Source: Uranotaenia lowii
Taxonomy: Eukaryota > Arthropoda > Insecta > Diptera > Culicidae
Length of the DNA: 64,000 nt
Assembly (NCBI RefSeq): GCF_029784155.1
Contig: NC_073692.1
Span: 17,920,126 to 17,984,125, forward strand
Direction of reading: 5' to 3'
Shown here: piece by piece, positions 33,798 to 46,263 of the stretch
How positions within the stretch are numbered: the first letter of the stretch is position 1
Layout: every line of letters begins with the position of its first letter
The notes under the pieces: model-generated
Told to the model about the DNA's origin: nothing
Seen by the model: only the letters and a program-made list of their open reading frames with translations
The model's database searches: none
Position numbers and translations under genes: made by a program

Positions 33798-36392
33798 TCA
33801 TTTTTTGTCATTTTTATCATTTTTGTCATTTTTGTCATTTTTGTCATTTTTGTCATTTTTGTCATTTTTGTCATTTTTGTCATTTTTGTCATTTTTGTCA
33901 TTTTTGTCATTTTTGTCATTTTTGTCATTTTTGTCATTTTTGTCATTTTTGTCATTTTTGTCATTTTTGTCATTTTTGTCATTTTTGTCATTTTTGTCAT
34001 TTTTGTCATTTTTGTCATTTTTGTCATTTTTGTCATTTTTGTCATTTTTGTCATTTTTGTCATTTTTGTCATTTTTGTCATTTTTGTCATTTTTGTCATT
34101 TTTGTCATTTTTGTCATTTTTGTCATTTTTGTCATTTTTGTCATTTTTGTCATTTTTGTCATTTTTGTCATTTTTGTCATTTTTGTCATTTTTGTCATTT
34201 TTGTCATTTTTGTCATTTTTGTCATTTTTGTCATTTTTGTCATTTTTGTCATTTTTGTCATTTTTGTCATTTTTGTCATTTTTGTCATTTTTGTCATTTT
34301 TGTCATTTTTGTCATTTTTGTCATTTTTGTCATTTTTGTCATTTTTGTCATTTTTGTCATTTTTGTCATTTTTGTCATTTTTGTCATTTTTGTCATTTTT
34401 GTCATTTTTGTCATTTTTGTCATTTTTGTCATTTTTGTCATTTTTGTCATTTTTGTCATTTTTGTCATTTTTGTCATTTTTGTCATTTTTGTCATTTTTG
34501 TCATTTTTGTCATTTTTGTCATTTTTGTCATTTTTGTCATTTTTGTCATTTTTGTCATTTTTGTCATTTTTGTCATTTTTGTCATTTTTGTCATTTTTGT
34601 CATTTTTGTCATTTTTGTCATTTTTGTCATTTTTGTCATTTTTGTCATTTTTGTCATTTTTGTCATTTTTGTCATTTTTGTCATTTTTGTCATTTTTGTC
34701 ATTTTTGTCATTTTTGTCATTTTTGTCATTTTTGTCATTTTTGTCATTTTTGTCATTTTTGTCATTTTTGTCATTTTTGTCATTTTTGTCATTTTTGTCA
34801 TTTTTGTCATTTTTGTCATTTTTGTCATTTTTGTCATTTTTGTCATTTTTGTCATTTTTGTCATTTTTGTCATTTTTGTCATTTTTGTCATTTTTGTCAT
34901 TTTTGTCATTTTTGTCATTTTTGTCATTTTTGTCATTTTTGTCATTTTTGTCATTTTTGTCATTTTTGTCATTTTTGTCATTTTTGTCATTTTTGTCATT
35001 TTTGTCATTTTTGTCATTTTTGTCATTTTTGTCATTTTTGTCATTTTTGTCATTTTTGTCATTTTTGTCATTTTTGTCATTTTTGTCATTTTTGTCATTT
35101 TTGTCATTTTTGTCATTTTTGTCATTTTTGTCATTTTTGTCATTTTTGTCATTTTTGTCATTTTTGTCATTTTTGTCATTTTTGTCCTTTTTGTCCTTTT
35201 TGTCCTTTTTGTCCTTTTTGTCATTTTTGTCATTTTTGTCATTTTTGTCATTTTTGTCATTTTTGTCATTTTTGTCATTTTTGTCATTTTTGTCATTTTT
35301 GTCATTTTTGTCATTTTTGTCATTTTTGTCATTTTTGTCATTTTTGTCATTTTTGTCATTTTTGTCATTTTTGTCATTTTTGTCATTTTTGTCATTTTTG
35401 TCATTTTTGTCATTTTTGTCATTTTTGTCATTTTTGTCATTTTTGTCATTTTTGTCATTTTTGTCATTTTTGTCATTTTTGTCATTTTTGTCATTTTTGT
35501 CATTTTTGTCATTTTTGTCATTTTTGTCATTTTTGTCATTTTTGTCATTTTTGTCATTTTTGTCATTTTTGTCATTTTTGTCATTTTTGTCATTTTTGTC
35601 ATTTTTGTCATTTTTGTCATTTTTGTCATTTTTGTCATTTTTGTCATTTTTGTCATTTTTGTCATTTTTGTCATTTTTGTCATTTTTGTCATTTTTGTCA
35701 TTTTTGTCATTTTTGTCATTTTTGTCATTTTTGTCATTTTTGTCATTTTTGTCATTTTTGTCATTTTTGTCATTTTTGTCATTTTTGTCATTTTTGTCAT
35801 TTTTGTCATTTTTGTCATTTTTGTCATTTTTGTCATTTTTGTCATTTTTGTCATTTTTGTCATTTTTGTCATTTTTGTCATTTTTGTCATTTTTGTCATT
35901 TTTGTCATTTTTGTCATTTTTGTCATTTTTGTCATTTTTGTCATTTTTGTCATTTTTGTCATTTTTGTCATTTTTGTCATTTTTGTCATTTTTGTCATTT
36001 TTGTCATTTTTGTCATTTTTGTCATTTTTGTCATTTTTGTCATTTTTGTCATTTTTGTCATTTTTGTCATTTTTGTCATTTTTGTCATTTTTGTCATTTT
36101 TGTCATTTTTGTCATTTTTGTCATTTTTGTCATTTTTGTCATTTTTGTCATTTTGTCATTTTTGTCATTTTTGTCATTTTTGTCATTTTTGTCATTTTTG
36201 TCATTTTTGTCATTTTTGTCATTTTTGTCATTTTTGTCATTTTTGTCATTTTTGTCATTTTTGTCATTTTTGTCATTTTTGTCATTTTTGTCATTTTTGT
36301 CATTTTTGTCATTTTTGTCATTTTTGTCATTTTTGTCATTTTTGTCATTTTTGTCATTTTTGTAAGTTTTGTCATTTTTGTCATTTTTGTTT
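33798..36392. repeat. 9-bp minisatellite (TCATTTTTG)n, about 288 units
   Basis: Almost perfect array whose complement is (CAAAAATGA)n, the motif of the arrays at 49.5 and 60.4 kb, here in the opposite orientation. Departures are a few units at the left edge, four adjacent TCCTTTTTG units (35185-35220) and one 8-bp unit at about 36147-36154. Because 9 is a multiple of 3 and the motif lacks stops in several frames, it produces spurious frames up to 875 codons (LSFLSF, VIFVIF, MTKMTK types). These are not genes. Confidence 0.98.
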
Positions 36393-38870
36393 TTTACCTT
36401 TCACCTAAACATAATTTTAGATACGATTATAAGCTTTGAGTTTCCGAATAAATATGAGAATTATCAATATTATGACTATGACTGAAGCTTAGATTTCTCC
36501 GATTTGACTTGAAGATATCACAAAAAAAAAAAACAAAATGCGATTAGGATCCAAATGTTTGGATTTCCGAAGAAAAACATGCAAAATTCCACCTAATGGA
36601 TGGATAAATCCAGCAAAAACCTCACAAGAAATCCCATTGACCATCCCAAAACCGAAACTGAGCCTGTCTGCCAGTTTAGGAGAAAAATTATCCCAAATAT
36701 TTCACCTTTCCATTCGCCTTGCTTGGCCATTGCATTGGCCACGCCATGGTCAGAGATCCGATTAAAAAGTCAAAATATTGTTCGATCTTGTTTTGGCAAC
36801 ACACGCATCCAACTCCTGGGCTTAAGATCTCTACTCTCTTGGCCGTGACCGAAATGGAAACGGAACGAAACGGAACGAATGGTTCTAGGGAAAACATTTA
36901 CGCTTTCCTGACAGGATTTTTTGAGAATATGAAAACAGATGAAAAAAATCAATCAGGACCAGCTTCACCTTTCTGGTTGGGTTTCGAAATTCCTACACCG
37001 TAACAGATCCCGTTCCAAATTGGATAACAAGTGACTGACATCACTTGGCAGCAAAACTCCCACCGGGTCTTGGTGGACGAGAGAAGGAAATAGAAAAAAA
37101 GGTGAAAAGTTTTACTTTTTTTTTGCTTTTTGCAACGACGTAAGTCAAAAGTTCTGGAAAAGGAAGAAGGATTTAACGCATTGACCTTACCGGATTTCAT
37201 GGTTGTCGAGTTCGTCCTCCTCTTCCTTTACTTGCAAATGCAGATAGGTTTGGGATTTTGTGGCAATTTACACAAATTGTGATCCCTGCAAATGCAAGGC
37301 CGTGTGGCTTCAAGGAGAGCAGAGCCTTCAGGAAACCTGCCACAGCACCAAAAAGGTCCCAATCGGAACCAATCGACCGATCAACCCAGCTCAGCCAGAC
37401 CGACCAAAGAAGGATAATAAATTTCAAACCACGAACGTCATTCAGCAAACTGACATTCGACAACTGACCGTTTGGTGCTTCTTCTTCCAATTCAGTTGTG
37501 CCCTTCCAAAGGGACCCCGAAGGTGTAACAAAGGCGCAATTATCAATGGTCCCGAGGATAAGATGCGGTGGCACATTTGGTGGACGAAAGAATGGTCGCG
37601 CCCCTGGTCATCCATTTCTTGCTGGTTGTGGGCCCTTTTTTATTTTGACCAGGAAAAAAAACGGGAATGGAAATAAATTTGCCTGACAGGTTCAATTTTC
37701 TTGGCCCACCATCAACCGCCTTCGTTCTTGGGATTACCGAAGCAACGATCCGTAGGCCAGCAGCACACACTTTCGATGAATATTTATTAACCACAGAATC
37801 AGCAAGACATGAGGTTGACATTTGCTTCTGAAAGTGGCTGGAAAAGTGACCCAAAAACGGCAAAGGAAATCTCCCATATTCGGAATTGGGATTGAGGTGC
37901 TATAGTTTGGCAATTAATCTACAGGTTTTTTTGGGTTCAAGACCTCTGATTATCAAGTTGTATAAAAAGTGCAATAAAGTTTTTCTAATTTTTAAGCAGT
38001 ATATTTTAAACGGCATTAAAAATGCGTCTCAACTGAGATGAGCTGAAAAGATCTAGCATCAAATTCGTTGGGTGTTTTCGGGAAAAACACTCGTCTTATT
38101 AGCGGCGAGGACTCAACCATTGTCTAAATTATTCCAAAATCCATTGACTTGTAATCTATCCAATAACTATTAAAGATGTACGATTCCGGCAATAAAAGCT
38201 GTTCACAGCGACTTTTTGTTTACTTTCGATTTTGAATTACGAAGTCACGTTGATGTGCATCATATTCAGTTGCAATTTTCTCGTAACAACAATTTATACA
38301 TTGAAACAATACTTTCCAATCGAAAAAAAAAACAAGTTAGAAAAAGAAAAGGCAGATATAAATGAAAAAATAGGAGCCTAAAATTTTGTCTCCACACCCT
38401 ACCTTAGGTTAGTGGGAAAGGCTTTATACAGACATGATATTTACCTACATCTTTCAATTTTCTTTGCATAATTCGATACAATTTAGCTGTTTTTAGCATT
38501 CGAATGATAAAAAGTCGGGAAATGTACTTGTTGGTTCTGGAATAAGTATATATTTTCGAGAAAATCGGTTCTTGAGTGATGCAACATAATTTTCCCAAAA
38601 TCATCACTAAAAGATGCCTTACTCGAAATATTTTTCTCTAAATTCACAACAACAAATTCTTATCAAATTCTGATGAACGACCAAGCCCGGATTAAGGGGG
38701 GGATAGCAATGGTGGCAATTTCCCCATAATATTACTTTAATTTGCTTAAAGTTCTAAAAATCTAGAAAAAAATGAGTCTAGAACATGCAATTGAAAAAAA
38801 AAATTATCAGGTAACAGGTTTCCCTATAATAGAAGTTAAGGGGCTTCCTTGAGTAAGAATTCCATTTTTC
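36393..38870. other. Unassigned sequence, no supported gene
   Basis: 36530-37870 is richer in GC than the surroundings and contains many overlapping frames of 60-138 codons on both strands, none with a recognisable domain. 38100-38870 is AT-rich. It may be host regulatory or intronic DNA; nothing in it can be assigned. Confidence 0.35.
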
Positions 38871-38876
38871 GTTGAC

Positions 38877-41800
38877 AGAGCTGGTAAACGGTGGATAATG
38901 TGCAACACGAGACCCCATAGTGGTCATATCACCGGCTGGGGTGCGAGTAACCTAAGCGGAGATCGGGTACCCTACCCGCCCCGGTGGATGCTTTGGTCGC
39001 ATGCAGACTGAGAAGGTGGCCGCACGCGTCTGTTCCCCAGGTCAGGGGCGGCGTGCAACAACAACCGAGCGTCTGTTCTCCAGGTCAGGGGCGGCTCAAA
39101 CAGCGTCTGTCTCGCAGCAAGCGGCTGAACTTATGAAATGCGGCTCCCGTCAGCTAAGTCCAAGATGGTAGCCCCATCGCGGGATTGGGACTTTAGGCTA
39201 ACAACCTACTGCTCCTGATATCTTGTATTGTTACGTAAACTTAGAGAAGAAATAACCGAATTGGAACTTTGGCAACGACTTTTAGCATGAAAACACGGAC
39301 TAGAATTGGAACTTGGAATGTTTTGACCCTTGCCCAGCCAAATAAGCTGGCTCAACTTGCTAGAGAAGCTAGCCGCCTCAAGCTAGAGATATTGGGACTG
39401 AGCGAAGTCCGTTGGCCTAACACTGGAGAACACAAGACACAGTCTGGACAAGTACTGCTTTACTCTGGCATACGAGGAGAACACGCTACTCGGGAACGAG
39501 GAGTTGGTTTCCTATTAAGCCCGCAGGCCCATGCGGCCCTTATAAGATGGGAACCGATCAACAAAAGAATAATCGTAGCCAGATTCAGAACACGGGTTAG
39601 AAACCTTACAATGGTCCAGTGTTATGTGCCAACTGACGTTGCCGATTTGCAGAAAAAGAGCAGGTTTACAGTCAATTCAACAGCGTGGTTGAGAAAATTC
39701 CGAAGGGTGACATTCAAATCCACTTAGGCGACTTCAACGCAAAGATTGGCTCCGATAATCAGGACTTTGAGCGCATCATGGGGCGCCATGGCCTTGGACA
39801 GATGAGCGAAAACGGAGAACTGTTTGTAGAATTTTGTGGCAACAACAACATGGTGATCGGTGGACCGCTCTTCCCCCATCGACCAGCACATAAGGTCACT
39901 TGGGTATCCCGAGATGGCCGAACAGAAAATCAAATTGACCACATTTGCATCAGCCGAAAATGGAGAAGGAGCCTTCTTAATGTCCGCGACAAACGAAGCG
40001 CAGACATTGCATCTGACCATCACCTCGTCCTTGGCGAGATACGACTGAGAGTTGCGCGTGTCCAACGGCGCGAGGAGAAAGTCGGGTGTCGATACGACGT
40101 CCGCCGGTTGGAGAATCCAGAGGTGAAAAGGGCATACGTTGAACAGCTAGAATCCCGAGCCTCGGAGCTGCCGACAGACGGAACAGTCGAAGAACAGTGG
40201 TGTGGAATCAAGAATGCCTTTATCACGACGAGCCATGGTACTCTCGGTAAAGTTTGTGGAAGACGAAGTGAATGGATGTCGGATGAAACCTGGAGGATTA
40301 TCGATGATCGGAGAAAGGCGAAAGTCGGAATTGAGCAGGCATGTACCGGGTCAGCCAAAGCAGCCGCCCGCTTACGATATGCGGAGCTGGAAAAGGCAGT
40401 TAAACGAGCTTGTAGACGAGACAAGAGAGCCTGGACAAACTCCCTAGCCGAAGAGGGGGAAAGAGCCGCCGCCAATGGAGATATCCGATTACTTTATGAC
40501 ATTTCTCGCCGCCTCAGTGGTGCAAGGACTAATGCAAGAATGCCGCTAAAAGACCGAGCAGGTCAGCTGCTGACAGATCGAACAGATCAGCTCAAACGAT
40601 GGACTGAGCACTTCGAACAACTCTTTCGAGTCACGAATAGCGATGGCTAACAGAATCCGCAGCTCGAAACGCCAACAGTAGGTCGCATAAATGGCGTCAA
40701 CTCGGAAGCACCTTCGCTGGCTGAAATAGAAGTGGCAATTAAAAACATGAAATCCAGCAAAGCACCTGGGATCGGTTGCATCCCTGCTGAAATGCTGAAA
40801 GCCGACCCTGCCCTGTCAGCACAAATGTTGCACCGTCTTTTCGCTGACATTTGGGATACTGCAACATTCCCGGTCGACTGGATGCAGGGTATCCTCGTAA
40901 AGGTCCCGAAGAAAGGAGACCTGACAGAGTGCGGTAACTGGCGAGGCATAACGTTGATCTGTACAACCCTCAAAGTACTCTGCAAAGTGATCCTGAACAG
41001 GATCCAGGAGATAATCGACGCTACACTCCGACGGCAACAAGCTGGATTATGATCCGGACGATCATGTGTGGACCACATCACAACGCTACGAATCATACTG
41101 GAACAAATCAACGAATTCAGGACTCTCTTCTGCTGGTTTTCGTTGATTTCGAAAAAGCATTTGACCGTCTTAACCATGAAAACATCTGGGCGGCTCTTAG
41201 GCGACGAGGGGTCCCAGAGAAACTAGTCCATCTCATCGAAGCATAATACGAGGCATTTTCGTGCAAGGTCTTGCACGACTGTGTCTTGTCCGATCCAATC
41301 CCGGTAATTGCTGGAGTGAGATAAGGATGTATTTTGTTGCCGCTACTTTTTCTCATCGTAATGGATGAGATTCTGACTGGATCGATCGACTGTGCACCGA
41401 ACCGAGGATTGCCGTGGAATCCTTCAACAATGGAGCAATTGAACGATCTTGACCTGGCTGACGATATTGTTTTGCCCACCCAAACACAACCGGATATGCA
41501 GAGCAAACTCGACGACCTCACCGAAAGTTCCAAGGCAGCAGGTCTCAAAGTCAATGTCGGAAAGACCAAGTCGATGGAGATCAACACAGAAAATCCCTCC
41601 AGTTTCATGGTAGCTGGGCAACAAGTTGAGAAAGTGGAGTGCTTCCAGTATCTTGGTAGCCAGATAACGCCTGATGGTGGTACCAGGAAAGACATCGAAA
41701 CCCGGATCAGAAAGGCCCGATTTGCGTTTGCGAGTCTCCGAAACATCTGGCGGTCACGCCAGATCTCTCTACGAAAAAAATCCGAATCTTCAATTCAAAC

Positions 41801-42225
41801 GTCAAATCTGTATTGCAGTACGGGTGCGAAACTTGGTGCACATATGCGGTGACGACGCGAAAACTGCAAGTATTTGTAAACCGCTGCCTGCGGAATATCA
41901 TCCGCGCTTGGTGGCCTGGCAACTGGATCTCGAATGAGGAACTACATCGCCGGTGTCATCAAAGGGCGCTAGAAATCGAGATTCGGGAACGTAAGTGGAG
42001 ATGGATTGGGCACACGCTGCGAAAAGATGAAAACGAGATTTGCAGAAAGGCGCTAGATTGGAATCCAGAAGGTCATCGAAGAAGAGGCAGACCCAGAAAC
42101 TCGTCGGCGAAGTCTAGCCGCTGAAATCCGAACTGTCGACGAGAATCTTGACAACAGTGGAGGTCTTTTACCACGGCCCTATGCACCGGTGGATCGGAGC
42201 GGGATCATTAAGTACGTAAGTTGTA
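38877..42225 (+). mobile_element. RTE-like non-LTR retrotransposon, inactivated
   Basis: A LINE copy of about 3.3 kb. The GC-rich 5' untranslated region (about 38880-39268) contains two copies of a 27-bp direct repeat with GCGTCTGTTC and CAGGTCAGGGGCGGC (39026-39052, 39069-39095). One endonuclease plus reverse transcriptase frame follows. Base composition is clearly higher in GC than the flanks. The 3' end is probably near 42225, after GATCATTAAGTACGTAAG. No target duplication was identified, and the outer ends are estimates. Confidence 0.85.
39269..42200 (+). pseudogene. APE endonuclease/reverse transcriptase polyprotein, broken
   Basis: In intact relatives this enzyme nicks target DNA and copies the element's RNA into it. 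The endonuclease is recognisable from GTWNVLTL, LSEVRW (catalytic Glu), HLGDFNAKIG, ENQIDHICIS and SDHHLVLGEI. The reverse transcriptase shows SSKAPGIGCIPAEML, KVPKKGD, GRSCVDHITTLR, FVDFEKAFDRLNHENIW and the catalytic box LADDIVL. The C-terminal RWIGHTLRKDE and RRRGRPRN motifs are typical of the RTE-like group. Damage seen: a frame change near 39690, TAA at 40648, TGA at 41050, a frame change near 41115, TAA at 41244 and about 41320, a frame change at an A-run near 41780, and another near 42100. The copy is dead, but all main motifs survive, so decay is recent or moderate. The clade assignment is from motif style only. Confidence 0.88.
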
Positions 42226-42397
42226 AAAAACTCAAACAGCCAGAAAACAAACCGCGGGGTAGAATGCTAAAACTAGTGGACAGAACGCACCATACCGAAA
42301 GGCTGGTAAGAAATAAAACAATGATTATACGGAGTGTATTAATTGAAACATCAAATTTTTAAATGCATGTTCATTGTATTTTTGTAAACTAACTATA

Positions 42398-44466
42398 GGG
42401 TAAATGATCTTGAGCGGAACCATTTACTTTTCCTAAGATCTAGGCAATGATTGTTTATGAATCTTATCGAATTGTTGAAAAAAACATTTTCAAGATCTTT
42501 TCATACAAGCAAAGACATTTTTGCTTAAATTTATTAACTGAAATAATGATATTAGAAGATTTAAAAACATACCCATTTCTGCTGCAATTTCTATCAATCT
42601 ACGCTGACTTTGAACGTCAATTTATGTCATCCTTGACCGTTGAAAACTGATTCTCAATGAATAAAATGGTAGAACAACTCATAAAAAAGCATTATTCGGG
42701 TTTTTGTTACAAGTTTTCCATCAAAATATCAAATAATGGCGTAGTTTTTAAAAGTAAAATATGATCTTGAGTGGAACCATCTTTGATCTTGAGCGGAACT
42801 ACTAGCTTCCGAAATATACCGCTAGGTGCGCTGCCTTCTGCCTTATGTCTCACACGCGGTTTTTTACCCCTGAATGTATGCAGCACCTTTGAATTTTTCT
42901 TATAACATCAGCTTTAGGGACAGAAGAGATGTAAAATTAAGCTCGAATAGAACAAAAACTAAATAATTGGTGTAACAGCGTATCAAAATAGGCACACAAA
43001 AAGTTTAATTTCTTGGGGTACAAGAAATGTGTTTTTGATTCTTTCTTTCAGAGTGACGTCGGAAAGAAGGAGGAAGGCTTTCATACATATTTTTTGGCAT
43101 AATTCAAGAACTAATGAAGCCAATAAAGTTAAGTCATTATTTCAGAATAAGAATCAATCTTCATTGCCATTACTATTCGTACTTTAAGAAGTAGCTTTCT
43201 TTTAAAGAGGTTGTTTGTCCAAAGAATTTTGAGGAAATTTTTCAACACCACTCTTATGATCTGTCTTGGTACATCTTTGTACCGGAGATTGCGGGTACAA
43301 GTCCTGCCGGTGAGCCTTTGTATCTTTTTCGAAAATTTCATGATATTTACGGCTTGTGTTCTTCCATTCTTTGATACCTCATGTTTCTTTAATACTTTCC
43401 ATCACCTTCGAAAATTAGGAAACTTTTATCACAGCATCTGTGTCACAGAACACGAGATTTTGAAATATTTACAGAGTTCACAGAATTTTAGAATTCCGAA
43501 TGGATTTCCATAATTGTATTTTTTTTTTTGTCAATATAAAATTTAGGTTTCTTACTTTGAATTAGAAAAGCATGAAAAGATTTTCAACGTTAACTTATTT
43601 TTCCCAACTAAAATATAAAAGAAAAATTATGAAAAGATTTTCAACGTGAACTGATTTTTCCCAACTAAAATATAAAATTGACCCAATTTATCATGAGTTT
43701 CCAATAAAATTAAAGGAAGAAATAATAAAAATTAAATTTTTTTTCTAAAGAACATTGATTTAGAGCAATGTACATTTTGTTTTGCAAAATCTGTAATTAA
43801 AGGCATCTTCTTTTGTATTACTCACTTTGTCGTTACCTTCAAAAGTTTTTCGGGCAATATGACCCTAAATATGCACATTCCGAAAATCAATCAAATATAC
43901 TAACGAATTTAGTTTGTGAGATAAAAAATAAACTAAATTTTGAGTTTAGAGAATCGATTCTTACAAAATTGGATACAGTGAATCAAAGTGAAAATTTGAC
44001 TTTTTTTTAAGCAAGAAATAAATATGAACAGATATTTTGAGAACAACTTTGGAAACGCTAAGTTTCTTATTTTTACGTAAAAACATTAATTTTTGAACGT
44101 TAAAATCTTCAAAGATGAAATTTAATTAAAGTTTTCACTTTTCACAGTTACACATGTATTTGGAATAAGAGCTATTAAAGATGTTGACAGAAGAAAATGG
44201 TTCCGCTCAAGATCATATTTTAGTTCCGCTCAAGATCAGCGTGGTTCCGCTCAAGATCAGAATTCTTACTTCAGTAAAACAGCTCTAGAGTTATTAGGAT
44301 TTACTCTAAAATATTCTAAAAACCATCATTAGAAAGTAAAAACCAAGATCTATCCGCTGAACTGAAAAAAATTTTGTTCGGATATAACCCAAATCAATAC
44401 CGCTTGATCAACTGTTCCGAGTTGCGTCGAATTGAGCCAATTAGCTCCGCTCAAGATCATTTACCC
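42398..44466. mobile_element. 2069-bp TA-flanked element with subterminal repeats
   Basis: Ends GGGTAAATGATCTTGAGCGG and CCGCTCAAGATCATTTACCC, flanked by TA at 42396-42397 and 44467-44468. The core TGATCTTGAGYGGAAC recurs on the plus strand on the left (42405, 42763, 42785) and inverted on the right (about 44200, 44222, 44242, 44444). Such clusters are usual transposase-binding sites. No transposase frame is recognised, so it is non-autonomous. About 43000-43130 resembles the Helitron-type repeat of 31.5-33.8 kb (GGGGTACAAGAAATGTG, TTGGCATAATTCAAGAACTA), suggesting a nested insertion. Confidence 0.85.
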
Positions 44467-44468
44467 TA

Positions 44469-45401
44469 CCTTGAAAAAAAAAATCATTTATTATTGTTAA
44501 ACTTATCGAAAATTTCGCTTTTCAAAATACACTTTTATAAATCCTTAAAGGTTAAACGCCTTCAGGTAGCCAACGAAATTCAATCTCTTGCCTGATATTG
44601 CGGCAAACATGGCGGCAGATAATTTTTTCAGTTCGAATATTGGTGCACCTTTTGAACTCGAACGAGGACGAAATTTGTTATGATTATGTATTCTTATCGT
44701 ATTTTAGTGTAGAGTTTAGATATACTTGGTTCTATATTCACTGTCCACTTCCCTATTTGCTTTATAATACCGTGAGAGAGTCACAAAGAGAGTGCCAGCA
44801 AGAAATCGACTCCCACCCTCACAGCGCAGACGATTAGACGTTGAGTGACAGTTGCTTACAAATCTCTGTGGAGCTCGGTTGCGTAAAATCCAATATCGTA
44901 ACTGGTATATCTTAGTATAAATTAGAACCTTTCCCGTGGATTCTACATTTAGGAGTCAGCAAATTTAAAGGATAAAATTTTGTGTTTATATCCGGGTTTT
45001 CTCAAAAGTTAACAGCATTCAAAGTTTAAGAGTAAAACACGTGGTCTTGCGGGCATTCTACCCCAATTTTGATATGATTGATTTTAGTTAAAATTTGTGG
45101 AAAATTAGCTAAAATACAACAAAATATTTATAGTCTTCCGAAAGTGCAGACAAGTTGAACAACGCATAGCTGTAGTTTCATCAGTTTGCGCAGGCTTGTT
45201 CCTCATAAAACCTTATATGTTAACTATGAAAAAAATCAAGAGTCACGCATATTCCATTACATTTTCTAAGTTTCTAAGAGTTAAAGTCCTTTTTGTGAAC
45301 TTTTCACCTGATAATGATGAAATAGCATATTTTCTACAATAAAAATGAAGAAAAACATCATTCAAAGCCATAGGGTAGTGTATTTTTTTAGAAAGAAAGG
45401 C
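44469..45401. other. AT-rich spacer, no gene seen
   Basis: Frames up to 79 codons (44598-44837) without domains. GCATTCTACCCC at 45053-45064 is inverted relative to GGGGTAGAATGC at 42256-42267, which might mark an older element around the TA-flanked one, but the match is only 12 bases and no target duplication is seen. Confidence 0.35.
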
Positions 45402-46223
45402 ATGGGCCATTAGACCGCTGCAAAAAATTACTTTTTGCTCCCATATGTTTTTTTGATGTCTTTTGGGTCACCAAGCATCACTTTAAAATTTGAGATGATT
45501 TGGTTGATTCCTGCGTTAGCGCAACGCGTTTCAATTTTGAATGGAAATTTGTATGAAAGAAGAAATTTTTGCACATATAATCATCCAGATTTTTTGCAAA
45601 CATGATAAGCAGCTAAACATTTCATGAAAAAAGTTATAAGCATTTCAAAATAATAAAAAAAAAGAATCCATTGAAAAGTATTTAAAAATGGCAGACTTTG
45701 CTTGTTAGATTTTTTAATAATTTCTTGAAATATTTATGCAAAGATTATATAAATCAATAAACTCCCTAGCTATGCAAACCAATTTTTTTAATTTTTTTTA
45801 TTCTCATCCTACGGTTTCACAGCTTTAAAATAGGCAGTCAAAACCGCTTAAATTAAAAAAAAAAATTTGAAAACAAAAATTTTATATAACACCGAATATC
45901 TTTTCTGGGGTACAATTTTGGTTTGGGCTTTGTTCACATGAAATGTACTGCAAGAATCAAGGAATATTTTTCATCCAAAGTTATTTTTTTTTTTTGAACT
46001 TCCAGAAAATCTCTGGCGATTTTTGACTGAAAAATTTTGTTTTCCCATACAAATTTCCATACAAAATTAAAACTCGTTGCGCTGACTCAGGACTGGATGG
46101 ATCGCTTCAAAAAAATTTATTGCTTTTTCTAGCAGCAATAACAACCAAAAAAAGATATGGGAGGTAATAAAATTCAAAAATTTGAAATTTTCATACAAAG
46201 CTTGCAGCGGTCTAATGGGCCAT
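45402..46223. mobile_element. 822-bp fold-back MITE
   Basis: ATGGGCCATTAGACCGCTGC at 45402 is the exact complement of GCAGCGGTCTAATGGGCCAT ending 46223. The inverted similarity continues inward in imperfect form (CTCCCATATG with ATATGGGAG; GTTAGCGCAACGCG with GTTGCGCTGAC; GGAAATTTGTATG with CATACAAATTTCC), so the whole element can fold. No gene and no clear target duplication. Confidence 0.8.
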
Positions 46224-46263
46224 CTTTACCCCGCTGGTGCGTCTTGTACAGTTTTTCCCTACC

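Noticed and set aside
33781..36408. Frames of 786-875 codons (LSF, VIF and MTK repeats)
   Set aside because: Products of a 9-bp repeat lacking stops in most frames; open on both strands at once, with no non-repeat domain.
43263..43322. tRNA-like T arm (GCGGGTACAAGTCCTGCCG)
   Set aside because: No convincing A box or anticodon arm upstream.
42256..45064. 12-bp inverted pair GGGGTAGAATGC / GCATTCTACCCC enclosing the TA-flanked element
   Set aside because: Too short to be persuasive and no target duplication; kept only as a remark.
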